Below, piece by piece: positions 26,160 through 37,145 of a stretch of DNA of 64,000 nt. This DNA is from Ignelater luminosus. Taxonomy: Eukaryota; Arthropoda; Insecta; Coleoptera; Elateridae. Position 1 is the first letter of the stretch. Every line of letters begins with the position of its first letter. The stretch covers positions 124,001 through 188,000 of the forward strand of contig VTPC01090529.1 in assembly GCA_011009095.1 (NCBI GenBank). Reading direction: 5' to 3'. The notes under the pieces were generated by a model that searched no databases, had not been told where the DNA came from, and saw only the letters and a list, made by a program, of their open reading frames with translations. Both the position numbers and the translations under genes were made by a program.

Positions 26160-26400
26160 CAATTGCTTCATCTTGACCAGTTTCCGTTTCCAGTTTTAGA
26201 AGAGCCATTCTTTAAGTTATGCGTCTTCAGATTGCATCTAGAGCTTTCACCGCGTCGATTTCTGTATAAAATCGACGTCTCTTCAGGTCAAAAAAAGGGA
26301 AAAGGAAAAAAGAAAGAAATCGCAGTAACGAGATCGAGGATACAAGGCGGGTGGAGCATGCCTTTTTCGGTTAAAAACTAATTACTGCATAAGCGATGTA
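26160..26400. other. Short GC-richer segment with a 9-bp hairpin
   Basis: CGTCGATTT (26253-26261) pairs perfectly with AAATCGACG (26269-26277) around a seven-base loop. A purine-rich run follows at 26285-26320. The segment may be a small regulatory island or a structured RNA piece; nothing decides between them. Confidence 0.35.
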
Positions 26401-27479
26401 AAGTTTCTACTTTTTAATAATTTCTTTCCTTTTTCCAGAATTGTTCCAAAATGGATCCTTCATTAACTGATTTAGGATATTATTGTTAGTACTATGCAGT
26501 GATTGTACATAAAACTTCTTGGAACTGTGTCAGTATACATCATCTCCTTGTAGTCAAAGTAGATAATGGCCAAGACTTTATTTACTTACTTCTGAGTCTC
26601 CAAAAGGTTTTTCTTCAAGTGAACACAAGATTTAATTTCGTAACTCTGCCTATTAAGTAGGCATACCGAACAAAACGTGTTTTATCCTTGAAATAATGCA
26701 AACAAATAAAAACAGACTTTAATTACGAAATATGTCGCTATTTAGGAACGAGAAACTTTGCTTTCACAGGAAAGTGTAGTTGGTTGATAGATAAATATTC
26801 TTGCTAAAGAAATTGGGAGTTTTATAAATCTTCTATTATTAATTGAAATCGGGTCATTACTAAAGTAAAGTCTGTACGTGAATACCGATGGAACGTCCAT
26901 TGTAATTCAGCTAAATTTTTCTAATGCATCTTCTATTACGTCAATTAATTTTCTCTTTCTCTTGGTCTAATCTAATTAACCAATGCGTGAAGTGGCGCAA
27001 TGCACGGTGCATAAGTAAACTGCGTCTTATTTACAATTACATTCAAAAATCAACTGGATAAATTTGTTACTTCATGTAGATTGTTTTTGTAACTGCAAAA
27101 AACCCAGTAAAACCAGTAAAAGTGAACATGAAAAAAAGAAATAGAAAGAGAGGAGTAACTGTTTATAAGGACAAGATGTTTTCTATTTTGTGTGAGACAC
27201 ACGGTATATTTTCCCCTTTATAAAAAAATTAGTTATTTTTAGTTTCAGTTAAAATAAAAATTTGATCTTTTCCAGTTTTAAAAAACATTTTTAATTCTTA
27301 CTACATTTTTATTTACATTAAAAATTTAAAATGTATTTTAACTTCATGAAAATATGATAAAATTGTAAACCCTTATGCAAATAATGTTGCTTTATGCTCG
27401 AGAAAAAAGTTGCTCGGAAATATCGTTTGAATCTCAAAACTTTTCAGGACATCAAAAGTGTTTTAAATTAAATTAACAC
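26401..27479. other. AT-rich non-coding DNA
   Basis: I see nothing in this stretch beyond low-complexity A and T runs. Confidence 0.6.
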
Positions 27480-28100
27480 TAACCGGTTGCGATAGATTAA
27501 TGTGGGAGGGCAGCCTCAAAGGGGGAGTAGAGCACTTCAATTCCTACCACGCATACTTCACTTTCTAACTTTCTTTTCAACATTTAACCTTTCTTTCAGC
27601 AAGAATTTTAAAGCGATTTTCTTATTTTACGATATTACAAATATGATATTAGCGTATCTACTTTTATTCACGTAAATATTAACTGCAAAACAATTTAATA
27701 AAAATTCGATTTTTATGCTGCGGCAGTGCCGTGCAATTGCATGTTGGATGTACACTATAAATTTCACAGTGATCCTTAATCGGATTAAAATACGACTAAA
27801 AATATATTATTGATATACAATCCAATAATAACATGCAAATTGTACTGTGTTATACAGAAAAGCCGTTTACCAGAATGAATAATAAATTAAAGGGTTAATT
27901 GAGACAGCCATGATACCGACGATAGAGTATCAGTATTATGCCATATACCTATGGGGTGGTTTTGGTGCGAGGTCTATAATAGGATCACATTATATAGTGT
28001 TATTTGCTCGTGGCACTGTAAAGCGCTTTACCATTGCGTTTCACGTTATTATCCAACGCTGCAACGACCTTTTTTATTTCTTTTGCATAACTAGTTAGCT
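27480..28100. promoter_or_regulatory. Moderately GC-richer segment, candidate regulatory element
   Basis: Two short islands (27480-27570 and 27715-28100). Two palindromic units abut: CGGCAGTGCCG (27721-27731) and TGCAATTGCA (27732-27741). The open frame at 27910-28098 has no domain features. Confidence 0.25.
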
Positions 28101-28630
28101 GCTGCCTCCCAGAAAGATATCTACGTTTATAAAGATTTTCTGTATATCCTTTTAGTGAGATATTCCATTATTTACCGGGGAAATTTTCATTTTACCTAGA
28201 TGTTATACACAGATTATTTACAAGACTCAACCGCTAATTTTGTCCAAACGTCAAGTTCCATTGTGTTTCGTTTGATTTAAAGAATTTACTGCGGTAAAAT
28301 GAATCTTTTAATCTAAAAGTTGTTTACGTTAGTTATACTCGAAAACTACTTACGAAAAAAAACCTAACCTCCGATGATGATTCCAACAAAAGAGTAATAA
28401 GGAATTATCTGAGTAAATTAAGTTCCTATTGTATTATTAATTAACTGTAGAGAATAATTCAGGGTTTAAACACTTCACAATAAAACGTGAACTTTGAAGA
28501 AAGTAGAAATAATCAAGTACCTACTACTCAAAAAAAACAAACGATTTAATTAAGATTGCGCAGAACATTTCAATTTGCTATAATAACTTTATATAATTCT
28601 ATAATTTATTGATTATTACAAGATGTTTAT
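28101..28630. other. AT-rich non-coding DNA
   Basis: No feature seen. It lies directly upstream of the candidate recursive splice site. Confidence 0.55.
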
Positions 28631-28658
28631 TGATCTATGTTTTGTTTCAGGTGAGTGT
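28631..28658 (+). promoter_or_regulatory. Candidate recursive splice site (ratchet point)
   Basis: A T-rich tract followed by TTTGTTTCAG (28641-28650) is joined without spacer to GTGAGTG (28651-28657), making a good 3' splice site directly abutting a consensus 5' splice site. In Drosophila such zero-length exons let long introns be removed in steps. The site sits at the edge of a GC-rich island in a window that looks like a long intron. Alternatively it is an ordinary acceptor of a small exon, or chance. Confidence 0.35.
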
Positions 28659-29420
28659 GTGTCACCCCGAGCACATTCCCGCCTGGCATCCGCACATGAT
28701 TCCGCTTGGCAATGAGTTATTCGCAAGGTTGGTAGTCCCCTGCATGCTGCATGCGTCACTCCTGTCAAATCAAGGGATAAACAGATGGTCGCGGTCCAGC
28801 GGTCAATTCGCCGCTAACTAACTGAACTGAAGGGAAAATCAGCGGCTCTGTCGCTTAGCAATTAGACCCTGCACACACCGTGTCCGGTGGTATCGATCAG
28901 GAGTTGCTGAATTCCCCTTCATTACGACCGAACACCTTCCTTCTCTTGCTTGTCTGGCCATTGTGCTTGCGCGTCGCTAATTGAATTCCGGGCGCCATCT
29001 CCAACGCGACCTGCCGCCTTCTCGGCCACAACGGTCGCCGTAATCACCTCAGACCGCATTTTAACTGTCAGGTAGCACTTTTAATTGATTCGGAACTTGT
29101 GCACCCAAAACTCGTTAAACTCGCGCGTACACCGCCAAGTGCAGCAAGTGATCCCAGCTGCTAACTCTTCCGTAAACTGCAGTAGTTGTTATAAATTTGG
29201 ATAGTTTGAATCCAGGGAGTTTAGAAGTCCTTCTCGCTCGTGCGAATCCTTCTAACTCGGCCAAATCATTATGGTCTTAATTGCATCTGTGAGCCAACGG
29301 CGGCAGACAACAGGCATTGTGAATCAGAGTGCAGGGAATTACAGATAATAGGCCTGACTGCGCGGGGCGCGCTTGGGGATTTGCCCGGACATGAAAGTTG
29401 CCTTAGCTCATCCCTACAAT
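28651..29420. promoter_or_regulatory. GC-rich island, candidate regulatory element
   Basis: One of the clearest islands in G+C and CpG. The first 170 bases are open in the plus frame beginning at 28651, so a small exon here is not excluded. No donor better than AAG|GTTGGT follows, and I recognise no protein in the translation. The rest has stops in all frames and no repeat. Confidence 0.35.
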
Positions 29421-31089
29421 AGAATAGATTCCTTCCTATTTAACTCGAACAAACAGATTTTGTTCCAGTAAATCTACTTCGCGGCAAAAGAATCTTTCAA
29501 CCCCTTATTATTTATAAAAGGCATCTACAACTTGTTCAGTTTTTACCTTCAAGCACAAACAGCTTTCAACGCTCTCTCAATTAAACAAATTTCTAGGCAT
29601 ATAATCATAAAACCGTTTTCCTTTTTCTTTTCGTAGCAATTATCCATTCACCACCTGTTCCTTTATTTAGTATACACTCGAAAGTTCTGATTGTATACGA
29701 AGCCGGGCACACGGTCTACTGTTATTATTTCGAGACATTGCGTGTTGTCATAACTCAAACTTCTTTCTTCTGTGGCTGCAGGAAGTCGTTCCAGTAAGTT
29801 TATGTCTTTCATATTTCTTCATTTACTTCTCAGACGCGAGTACGACATACTCTCTAGGTCCAACTCTTGTTTTAGTTTTCTTCACGCTACCTCATCATTT
29901 TTTAGGTATGTTTGCATTGTTAATGCTCGTTTGTCCCCTGGCAATATCCAGCTTTTTACGTGCTTAAACTTGATAATCCAAGTCGCAATATTAATACCCC
30001 TTCATTACCCTTTCATGACTATACCCATTTTAGAAACCACCTTTATCAGCACTGAAATTTTAGGATGTCACCGTTATCGTTTAGTGTTTGGACATTTATC
30101 GGAACCTAAATCTACAGTAACACACACGAACAACGCTTGAAAAGAAAAGATAAAAGGTTTCATTTTTCATATTTAATTCCATAAACACCTCTTTATGTCC
30201 ATGGCCTTATAATTATACTTTTCTTGTTGTTTAAGGTTATGTTTACGATTCACGAAATTGCTGCTTTGTTGAAAACCTGAACATTAATTTAAATTCTCGT
30301 CATTTAATAATAAAGAGGGTGCAGTAAAGATTGTCGATAACCGTTCGTACCTACATGAATTAATTTTTACGTGAAGAAAAGGTAATAATTGTACATAATT
30401 ATAAAGAGTAAAATATTTCATTTGCATGATGAATAAAGATTTTCGTTCGAAGTTCTAACTAGGTAATATACAGGATGAACTTTATCACGCAAGCTACAAT
30501 TGTCGCTGAGTTATTGTAGGTAATGTAAAATTTCTTTCCTTGTTGCATATAATCATATTCTTTACTTCATCCTTTAAATGTGAATTCTCAAGTTTACTCG
30601 TTGAATACCAGGTATAAATGTATGCTTACAATGTCCTATCACATTACATTTTATTCTGAAGAGGTTTCTCCGAATATCAAAATTCTAAATTAATTCTTTT
30701 AAACGGACTCATTTCTATTGCATGTCGTTCTTTTCCCTTCTTAGTTCTTCTTTCTTTCATCTTTTGCTGAATATTTCTTGTTGTTGTATTCGCATGCCTA
30801 AATGTTGCTTGCTTCATGTTTGTTTATCACGCAAATAAAGTCCAACTACTCCTACTAAAGTTACTACTTAGGCTTTCAATTTTGGTATAGCCGAACTATC
30901 AGGAATCATAAAGATTTTATCCGTGTTGTGGTTGCTGTTGGATTACCGTTGTGTATATCTTGAGGCCAACGGCTCATTTTGTACTCCAGCTACCTTTTTT
31001 AAATATGTTTCGAGACATATTAAACTGAATTCCAAACAGACTCTTCCAACTAGGTCACTTCTAGAATCAGACTGAGCTAAAACTCATGT
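29421..31089. other. AT-rich DNA with a second ratchet-like site
   Basis: No gene is recognised. A pyrimidine-rich stretch ending ATCATTTTTTAG at 29905 is followed at once by GTATGT (29906-29911), a good donor, so this is a second recursive-splice candidate on the plus strand. TATACAGGATGAA at 30467-30479 resembles transposon ends seen elsewhere in the window. The 122-codon frame at 29772-30140 spans the splice-like site and has no domain. Confidence 0.4.
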
Positions 31090-31961
31090 CAAGTGCAACA
31101 TTTTTTTGGTAAAGTTAATGGAGTCAAAGTTATTTGATTCCTTTGGATGCCCTATTCATAATTTAGATAATCAGAGCGAGAGGGGGTATTGAAATTAGGT
31201 TTTCTACTAGTAGAGTAGCTTAGCAATCTCTTTGCCAATATAGAACATGGAAAGATCAAAATTTATTTCTTTTAGTTTAGGAGTGGGGAAAAATTAAAAA
31301 TGGTAGAGAAAGAGGTAAGGCGGAACGAGATTTTCAAGACTCAACCATTTTTCCATAAGTATCAGAGGAATGGTTGGGTTTATAATAAAGAACTTTGGCG
31401 ATCATTAGTTATAAAGTTGATCATCATGAAGATGACGAATAGAGTAGGCAAGAAGGTTGAAACACATTAGCTAGAGAAGACCATCCCATTTAACAACACT
31501 GTAGATCTTTTCTTATTCGGCACCATAGTTGATCTATGAAGTTTTTTTTAATTTCTTGTCTGACATCTTTGATTTAGACAATTTAGATGTACGGGGACAA
31601 GTCTGACTAATTTTCTGTCACTGTCGTGGGGGTTGTTGGCCCCTCTACTAAGCAGTTTAGAATTTGTATAATGAATCATTTTGAAAGAAAGATTCTTGTA
31701 CAAGTACATACGATTCTAATCGTCTCGTTCGCTATTCATCCCAAATAGGATTTGAAGATCAGTTTACTGCTTAGTGTGTACTTTTGGATATTCAATGCCT
31801 TTCTTTTCCTTCAGTACAGCGAATCAAATGTGATATTTCAAATTTTATTGAACTATAGGTAGTTGAGTTGACCAACAGATGTCAGTAGTTGTAATATCTC
31901 AACACGGCCGAAAGGAACAGGTTATGTTTATAACAGTGTTGTCAACAGACTTTATTAAATA
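31090..31961. other. Sequence upstream of mariner relic, unassigned
   Basis: Slightly less AT-biased than the DNA to its left, with no recognisable protein or repeat. The last 110 bases may be the 5' untranslated part and terminal repeat of the mariner that follows, but I could not match them to the far end. Confidence 0.35.
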
Positions 31962-32960
31962 GTGTGTGACGTTAGATCAACCTGCAAAGACACAATTTTT
32001 TATTCCACTGAAGATGTCTGCTTTCACCTCAAGAGATCTGCAGGTGAAAGTTATAATTTGTTAGTGGACGCTTATGGAGAGCATGCTCTATCGGAAACAA
32101 CTTGCAGAGATTGGTTTAGACGATTCAAAAGCAGCAATTTTGACGTGAATGACAAAGAGCGCCTTGGTCAGACGAAAAAGCTTGAAGACGGAGAATTGGA
32201 GATGTTACTGGAAGAAGATTTATCAAAGAGTTATCGCAAATACACAATGTCGATACGTTAAGGGTCAGTAAACGTTTAAAGACAAGGGGAATGATTCAGA
32301 AGCTAGGAAACCGAGTCCCGCATGAATTATGAGAAAGCGACGTTGGGAGTCTTTAAACAATTTGTGAATTGCTGCTTCAAAGACAAACACGGAAATCGTT
32401 TTTGCATTGAGTAGTAATTGGTGACGAAGAATGGATTCGTTATGACAATTGTAAGCGCGGGAAGTTATGGATATGTCCCAGTGAACCATCAACTTCAACT
32501 TCTCAACAGAATATTCATATAAAGAAGGTGATGCTGCGCATTAGATGGGATCAAGCTGATGTAAATCGAGTCAAGCCAGTAATGCTGAACGCTACTGACA
32601 ACAGTGACTCAATTTGAATCGAGCACTCAAGAAAAACGTCCGCAATAGGCCAAGAGACATGACAAAATTATTCTTCTTCAGAATAACGCTAGACTATATG
32701 TTGCAAAACCAGTGAAGGAGGCAATTGGATGGGATGTCTTACCTCACCAGACATTGCTCCTTCAGATTATCATTCGTTTCGGTCTATGCAACATGGTCTT
32801 TCTGAGCAGCGCTTCAGATCTTTCGAAGATGTCAAAAGATGGCTCGATGAATGTATTGGTTCTAAACAACCTGAATTTTTTTACGGTGGAATCCATTTGT
32901 TACCCGAAAAGTGGTAAAAGGTTGTAGCTTCCGAATTATAATACTTTGAGTATTGAAATA
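31962..32960 (+). pseudogene. Broken mariner transposase (D,D34D type)
   Basis: Homologous to mariner transposases, which excise and insert the element at TA. The N-terminal 99-codon frame (31962-32261) opens with GTG and carries the helix-turn-helix region with HALSETTCRDWFRRFK at residues 41-56. VPHEL (32315-32329) matches the WVPHEL motif. GDEEW (32420-32434) carries the first catalytic Asp (codon 32423-32425). QNNARLY (32679-32699) replaces the usual DNARPH, so the second catalytic Asp is Asn (AAT at 32682-32684). SPDIAPSDY (32744-32770) keeps the third. LPEKW ends near 32917, followed by KVVAS in a decayed tail. Frames shift at least twice, stops interrupt, and the interval between second and third catalytic positions is shorter than the usual 34 residues, so bases were lost. 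It is inactive. Confidence 0.88.
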
Positions 32961-33043
32961 TTTGAAGTGAAAATGAGTTTTTGTTGCAAAAAACAGCGAG
33001 AATTAATTCAAGTACCTTGGCATCGATATGATCAATTCTATTT

Positions 33044-33071
33044 CCAAGAGAATAAGCTGTTATTCTCTTGG
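33044..33071. repeat. Perfect 12-bp hairpin with 4-base loop
   Basis: CCAAGAGAATAA (33044-33055), loop GCTG, then TTATTCTCTTGG (33060-33071). It lies about 100 bp past the recognisable end of the mariner coding region. The mariner's terminal repeats would flank the gene rather than sit together, so this is not a simple terminal repeat. It may be a structured 3' element or unrelated. Confidence 0.5.
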
Positions 33072-34980
33072 CAAACAAGATTCTGTGTATAGGTGGTTAC
33101 AGCCGATTCTCAAAATAATCAAGAGATAACTATAAACGTTTCTGATTACGCCAATAATACTTCCTGATACACCTATCCATTATAGTGTCCATTTTAGAGG
33201 AAAAGGCGTGTCGGGTAAATGGGTGCAAGCTAATTCATTCATTTTTGGAGTGGATAGAATGCCTCTAAAGTTCTTTTCTGACTGACTCGAAGTAAGTCTA
33301 TGTTTTCTCAGAACTGTCATTTCTTCTTTATATGTTTTTGGATATCTACTACTGTGTCTGATTTAAACTAAATGTTAATATTTTCTGTAAATTATTAGTA
33401 AGAGTCTTACAAGTGCATAGCTGCCAACTTGTAATGGTAGTTAGGATAATAATATGGTAAACTTTAAGTCCTAATTATATGCATAATAATATAATCGTTT
33501 CTGATTCTATAGTTCACTATGGCATTTCCATTTTGGGTAGAGAACTGTTTTAGTCATCAATTTTACACCTGATGCTATAGTTGTTTGACCGTCGTTTCTA
33601 ACGTCGAAATCTTCATATGTCGAAATTTGGTTTGTCTAAATATTACTTGACCTTACTGTATTCTTGCGAGATATCTATAGTATGTTTTTGATGTCGGTGA
33701 AACCTAACTCTACGAAATTTTGAGCTTATGGACCATTCTGACGAATAAGGAAAATCCGGAAAATTTTATATCAAGCGTATTGATTTAATCCAGCATACTA
33801 TTTATTCTCTATTTGGTGGTGTGAGCACAGAAAGGCATTGGAATCTAAAACTCGTTTTACCAGGAACCTAATAGCTATATAAATATCATTGGTTTTTAGT
33901 CCCTTAAATAAAGCCATGAACGGAACTTTTATTGAGTCTATAAAATCGTTAAATTATTGTACATAATGTTCCAACGGGAACATTACCTTCTACAAGTTTT
34001 TGAGGTGTATATCTTGCCGTTTGCGTAAATAATGTCGCATCTACATTCTTCTAATAATACGGTTAGTCAACATGGAAAATTAAATTTGAATTAACCATGA
34101 AAAATTACTTTTAGTTTCTTAGAAAACCCATTTTGAATAAGCGATGACGTGTATTATAAGACAAAAACCGATTGTTTATTTAATATGTGCAAACAGCTGT
34201 ATATCCTGTAGACAAATAATAATCTTGTAACAAACTAATTTGCTATTTACGTATATTATACCATGAACTACTTTAAAAGTTTTTTGTTTATCTGCTTAGC
34301 ACTCATAATATAAAGATTTTCGTGTCTGGAAACAGAGGTATTAGTGGTATGGGTGGATGGTTTACCGAAGCAGTAGAGAGTATTTCATGGTTATACGTTC
34401 CTTTTATTTATTTATAGCTTTTCAATGTATGTCCTCGAGCAAAAATACAGAAACATTTTCTCCAAAATACTGAAACGTCTCTTAAACCAACTCTGTTTTC
34501 TGTAAAATTATAAAATAATCCAGAAATCTTTTTAATGTAATTCTTGAATTCCTCATTTCATCTTTTAAAAACTTTCTAGCTATTTCAGAATTAAATAATT
34601 TAAAAACTTTCCAAGGATTGCTGTCTGTTTTTTTAATAATCGGTTTCGAATTTGTCAAGTCTAAAAAAGAAATTACCAACGATTTGCATACTAAAAAATT
34701 TTCATCAAAGTTTGATGCGTGGGAATTTTTAATTATCTTTTAACAAAGAAAAGGGAACGGAATTTGTTTAATTGCTATTTTCCCGTGAATTTTGTCTACG
34801 TGGAGCATTTTCCTTTCCGCTCCTGAATCCGAGATGATTCACATGATTTTTTTTCTTCATTTAGCGTTATAATTATTGCGTTGAAGCGCTAAGGTGACAG
34901 TAAGGAAATGAAATTTGATTAGGTTAATGCATGCTCTTTGTTGTATGTAATTGGTGTGCGGCTATATTTGAAATTTCAAC
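33072..34980. other. AT-rich non-coding DNA
   Basis: No gene recognised. CGTGGGAA at 34718-34725 matches the Su(H)/CSL consensus, a single site of little weight. Confidence 0.5.
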
Positions 34981-36130
34981 TAATGAAGTTCCATGACGTG
35001 TAAAATCCAGAGAAACGCGTGTTGGTGTGTAGTATATATATATATATATAGTATACGTTAGTTACAGAGAAGCACGCAATCCGTAACAACTCGTTACCGG
35101 CGTCTTCTTCGGCAATCGGGAAACGGAAATTAACTTAAGCCACACCTCGGATTCGTGGTTTTGCGATTTCTTTCAGCTCGCATAGACCAGGAATTCACCC
35201 TCACAATACGCCGCCGAATTACGTGTAAGCATTGCTGCAGTGCAGGAGACATTCTTTCCCCGTTACAGAATCTGCGTTTGATAGATGAGATTTTTACTTG
35301 TTTGACATTTTATTTCCTCCTGGCACAGTCTCAATCGAAACCAGTTCCAATTCATCGACGGTTTCTTTTTATTATTATTTGGAAATGTCGAGTTTCCGAT
35401 TTTCTACATCTGCGAATGCAGTTAACGTGCGGAAATCGCAAATATTGCTAGAATTAATCATCTATTTTGAAGCGAGGACCTTCTGATTATATTTTCAATT
35501 CCGCATTTTTACCTGTCAAGCTTTTAACAAATTAACCCGTTTGCATGCATTACAATGAATCAATCGTCGCCGCCGTTCGTACGACTCTAACTTGCACTTT
35601 ATATACATGGATATGCAAATTTGTTTACAACGAATGACGCAAACCGCGAGGGTGAGCCTAAGGGGCTGTACATAAACTACGGTTGAAAATTAAAGTGGTT
35701 CGTTATTCCCGGAATCACTTACAAATGTATTACTGCATTCAATTTGTTATGCGAGATGTGTAGAATTAAATTAAGACCAAATATCGCAGCTTGAACGATA
35801 TAGAGGCGCGCGATAAGAGTACGTTCCAACGATATGCGACCCGCTATTGTAATTCTGTTCATCCCTAGAGGTACATGGGCGGAAAATTAACCCATTTCCC
35901 TAACACAAAGGCATAGATTTAATCGGGCCTTCTCGTGCCGCGTTATAACTCGCGCAAAATCTGCTAAGCCTGGACAATGTAGTACCCCATCTGGCCCTCG
36001 TTCCCCACCGTCGATACAACAAACCCCCCAGGATTCAGTTTTTTTAATGGGCTCTCTAAATCACCCCGTAAATTACACACCTTAATCGTTCTAATTACCG
36101 GGTAACACCGGACTCTACAAATAAACCGAA
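34981..36130. promoter_or_regulatory. Long GC-richer island with POU/forkhead motif pair
   Basis: The largest island in the window. It opens with a (TA)9 run at 35033-35050. ATGCAAAT (35613-35620), a POU octamer, is followed two bases later by TGTTTAC (35622-35628), a forkhead-type core. The block 35860-36120 is C-rich on the plus strand. Frames of 98 and 62 codons near 35155-35486 overlap and have no domain. I infer regulatory DNA from composition and motifs. Confidence 0.35.
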
Positions 36131-36880
36131 AATTTTAACTCTCCGATGATACTCCCTATAAAAATATAACCAGCTTTAGCTTAACGATTCTTTTAGTTCA
36201 TTAAGCGATGTTTGGTTTTATTCAAAAATCCAACCCTTCAATTGCTAGCGAACCAAATTTATTTCCGCGATTTTCTCTATTTCTATATCATCCAAATTCG
36301 TGCAGTTAATGTTACCACTTTTTTAGAATGCTTTACGTTTTTAATCAAATCAAACAAATTAGGGGATGTCGGTTGTTGTAAGTGAAACTACAGTCAAATT
36401 TATTTTCGGCTTAGAACGTTACTATTTCAGAGTTGGTGGGATTAAATCTTAAAATATATACATACATGTGTGCTTAAGCGTAATAAATATATAATACTTA
36501 TAGATGCGTACATGTATATCCTGGTCAATTATTCATCAAGGATTTAAAGGGCGTAATAAAATATGAATTATGAAAGGGAGAAGATGTTTGCTTCGTCCCT
36601 AAGTTAAAAGTTTTTGTTTGTTAAAGACAAATTGTATTAAGTGGGATTCGTTTGGTTTATGTAACAGGTATATGTTTGATTTTGCGCTGCGTTTGCAAGG
36701 CCTTTTATTAATTAGTTATTTTGTTGATATTACGTAGGCATAAAATTAATAAATTTCAACAAAATAAAATTCAAAATTGATCTTTCAGAGTATTACGAAC
36801 ACTATTGTGCTTATATTAACTATTTTTAATCTTTCTGGGAGTTTTGCTTTGAAGCATTTGAAGGAATTAACAAACTAGTT
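36131..36880. other. AT-rich non-coding DNA
   Basis: Nothing recognised beyond short AT repeats around 36450-36500. Confidence 0.55.
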
Positions 36881-37145
36881 GGTGGTGATGTCCTTTCGCG
36901 TTCCTGTGGTTTTGCTCCTTTGGTTGGTTTTAGGAATGCGTCAACATCAGACAACTTATTCCCTGTAATCCAAGTTCACCATGCATTGAGGATCGCAGGC
37001 ACCCGACTGCAGCGTCTACACGCCACGCGATCCGATGGACTTCCATTTTACGGGGTTAGAACGAATACTATAGCACCCTACCAGCCTTTGCCTGAAGAGA
37101 AAATAACGGAAACTTTTAAATCTTCCACTACCAACTTTTAATTTG
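36881..37145. other. GC-distinct 260-bp segment, possible mobile-element fragment
   Basis: An abrupt island in AT-rich DNA, open for 73 codons on plus (36920-37141). Its sharp edges resemble an inserted fragment more than the gradual edges of other islands. No protein family is recognised on either strand. Confidence 0.3.

Noticed and set aside
28651..28821. Plus-strand open frame after the AG at 28650, possible exon
   Set aside because: Codon third positions look GC-rich, but there is no strong donor downstream and the translation matches no protein I know. Kept only as an alternative to a recursive splice site.
35033..35050. (TA)9 as a TATA promoter
   Set aside because: A plain dinucleotide run with no initiator or downstream transcript evidence; treated as a microsatellite.
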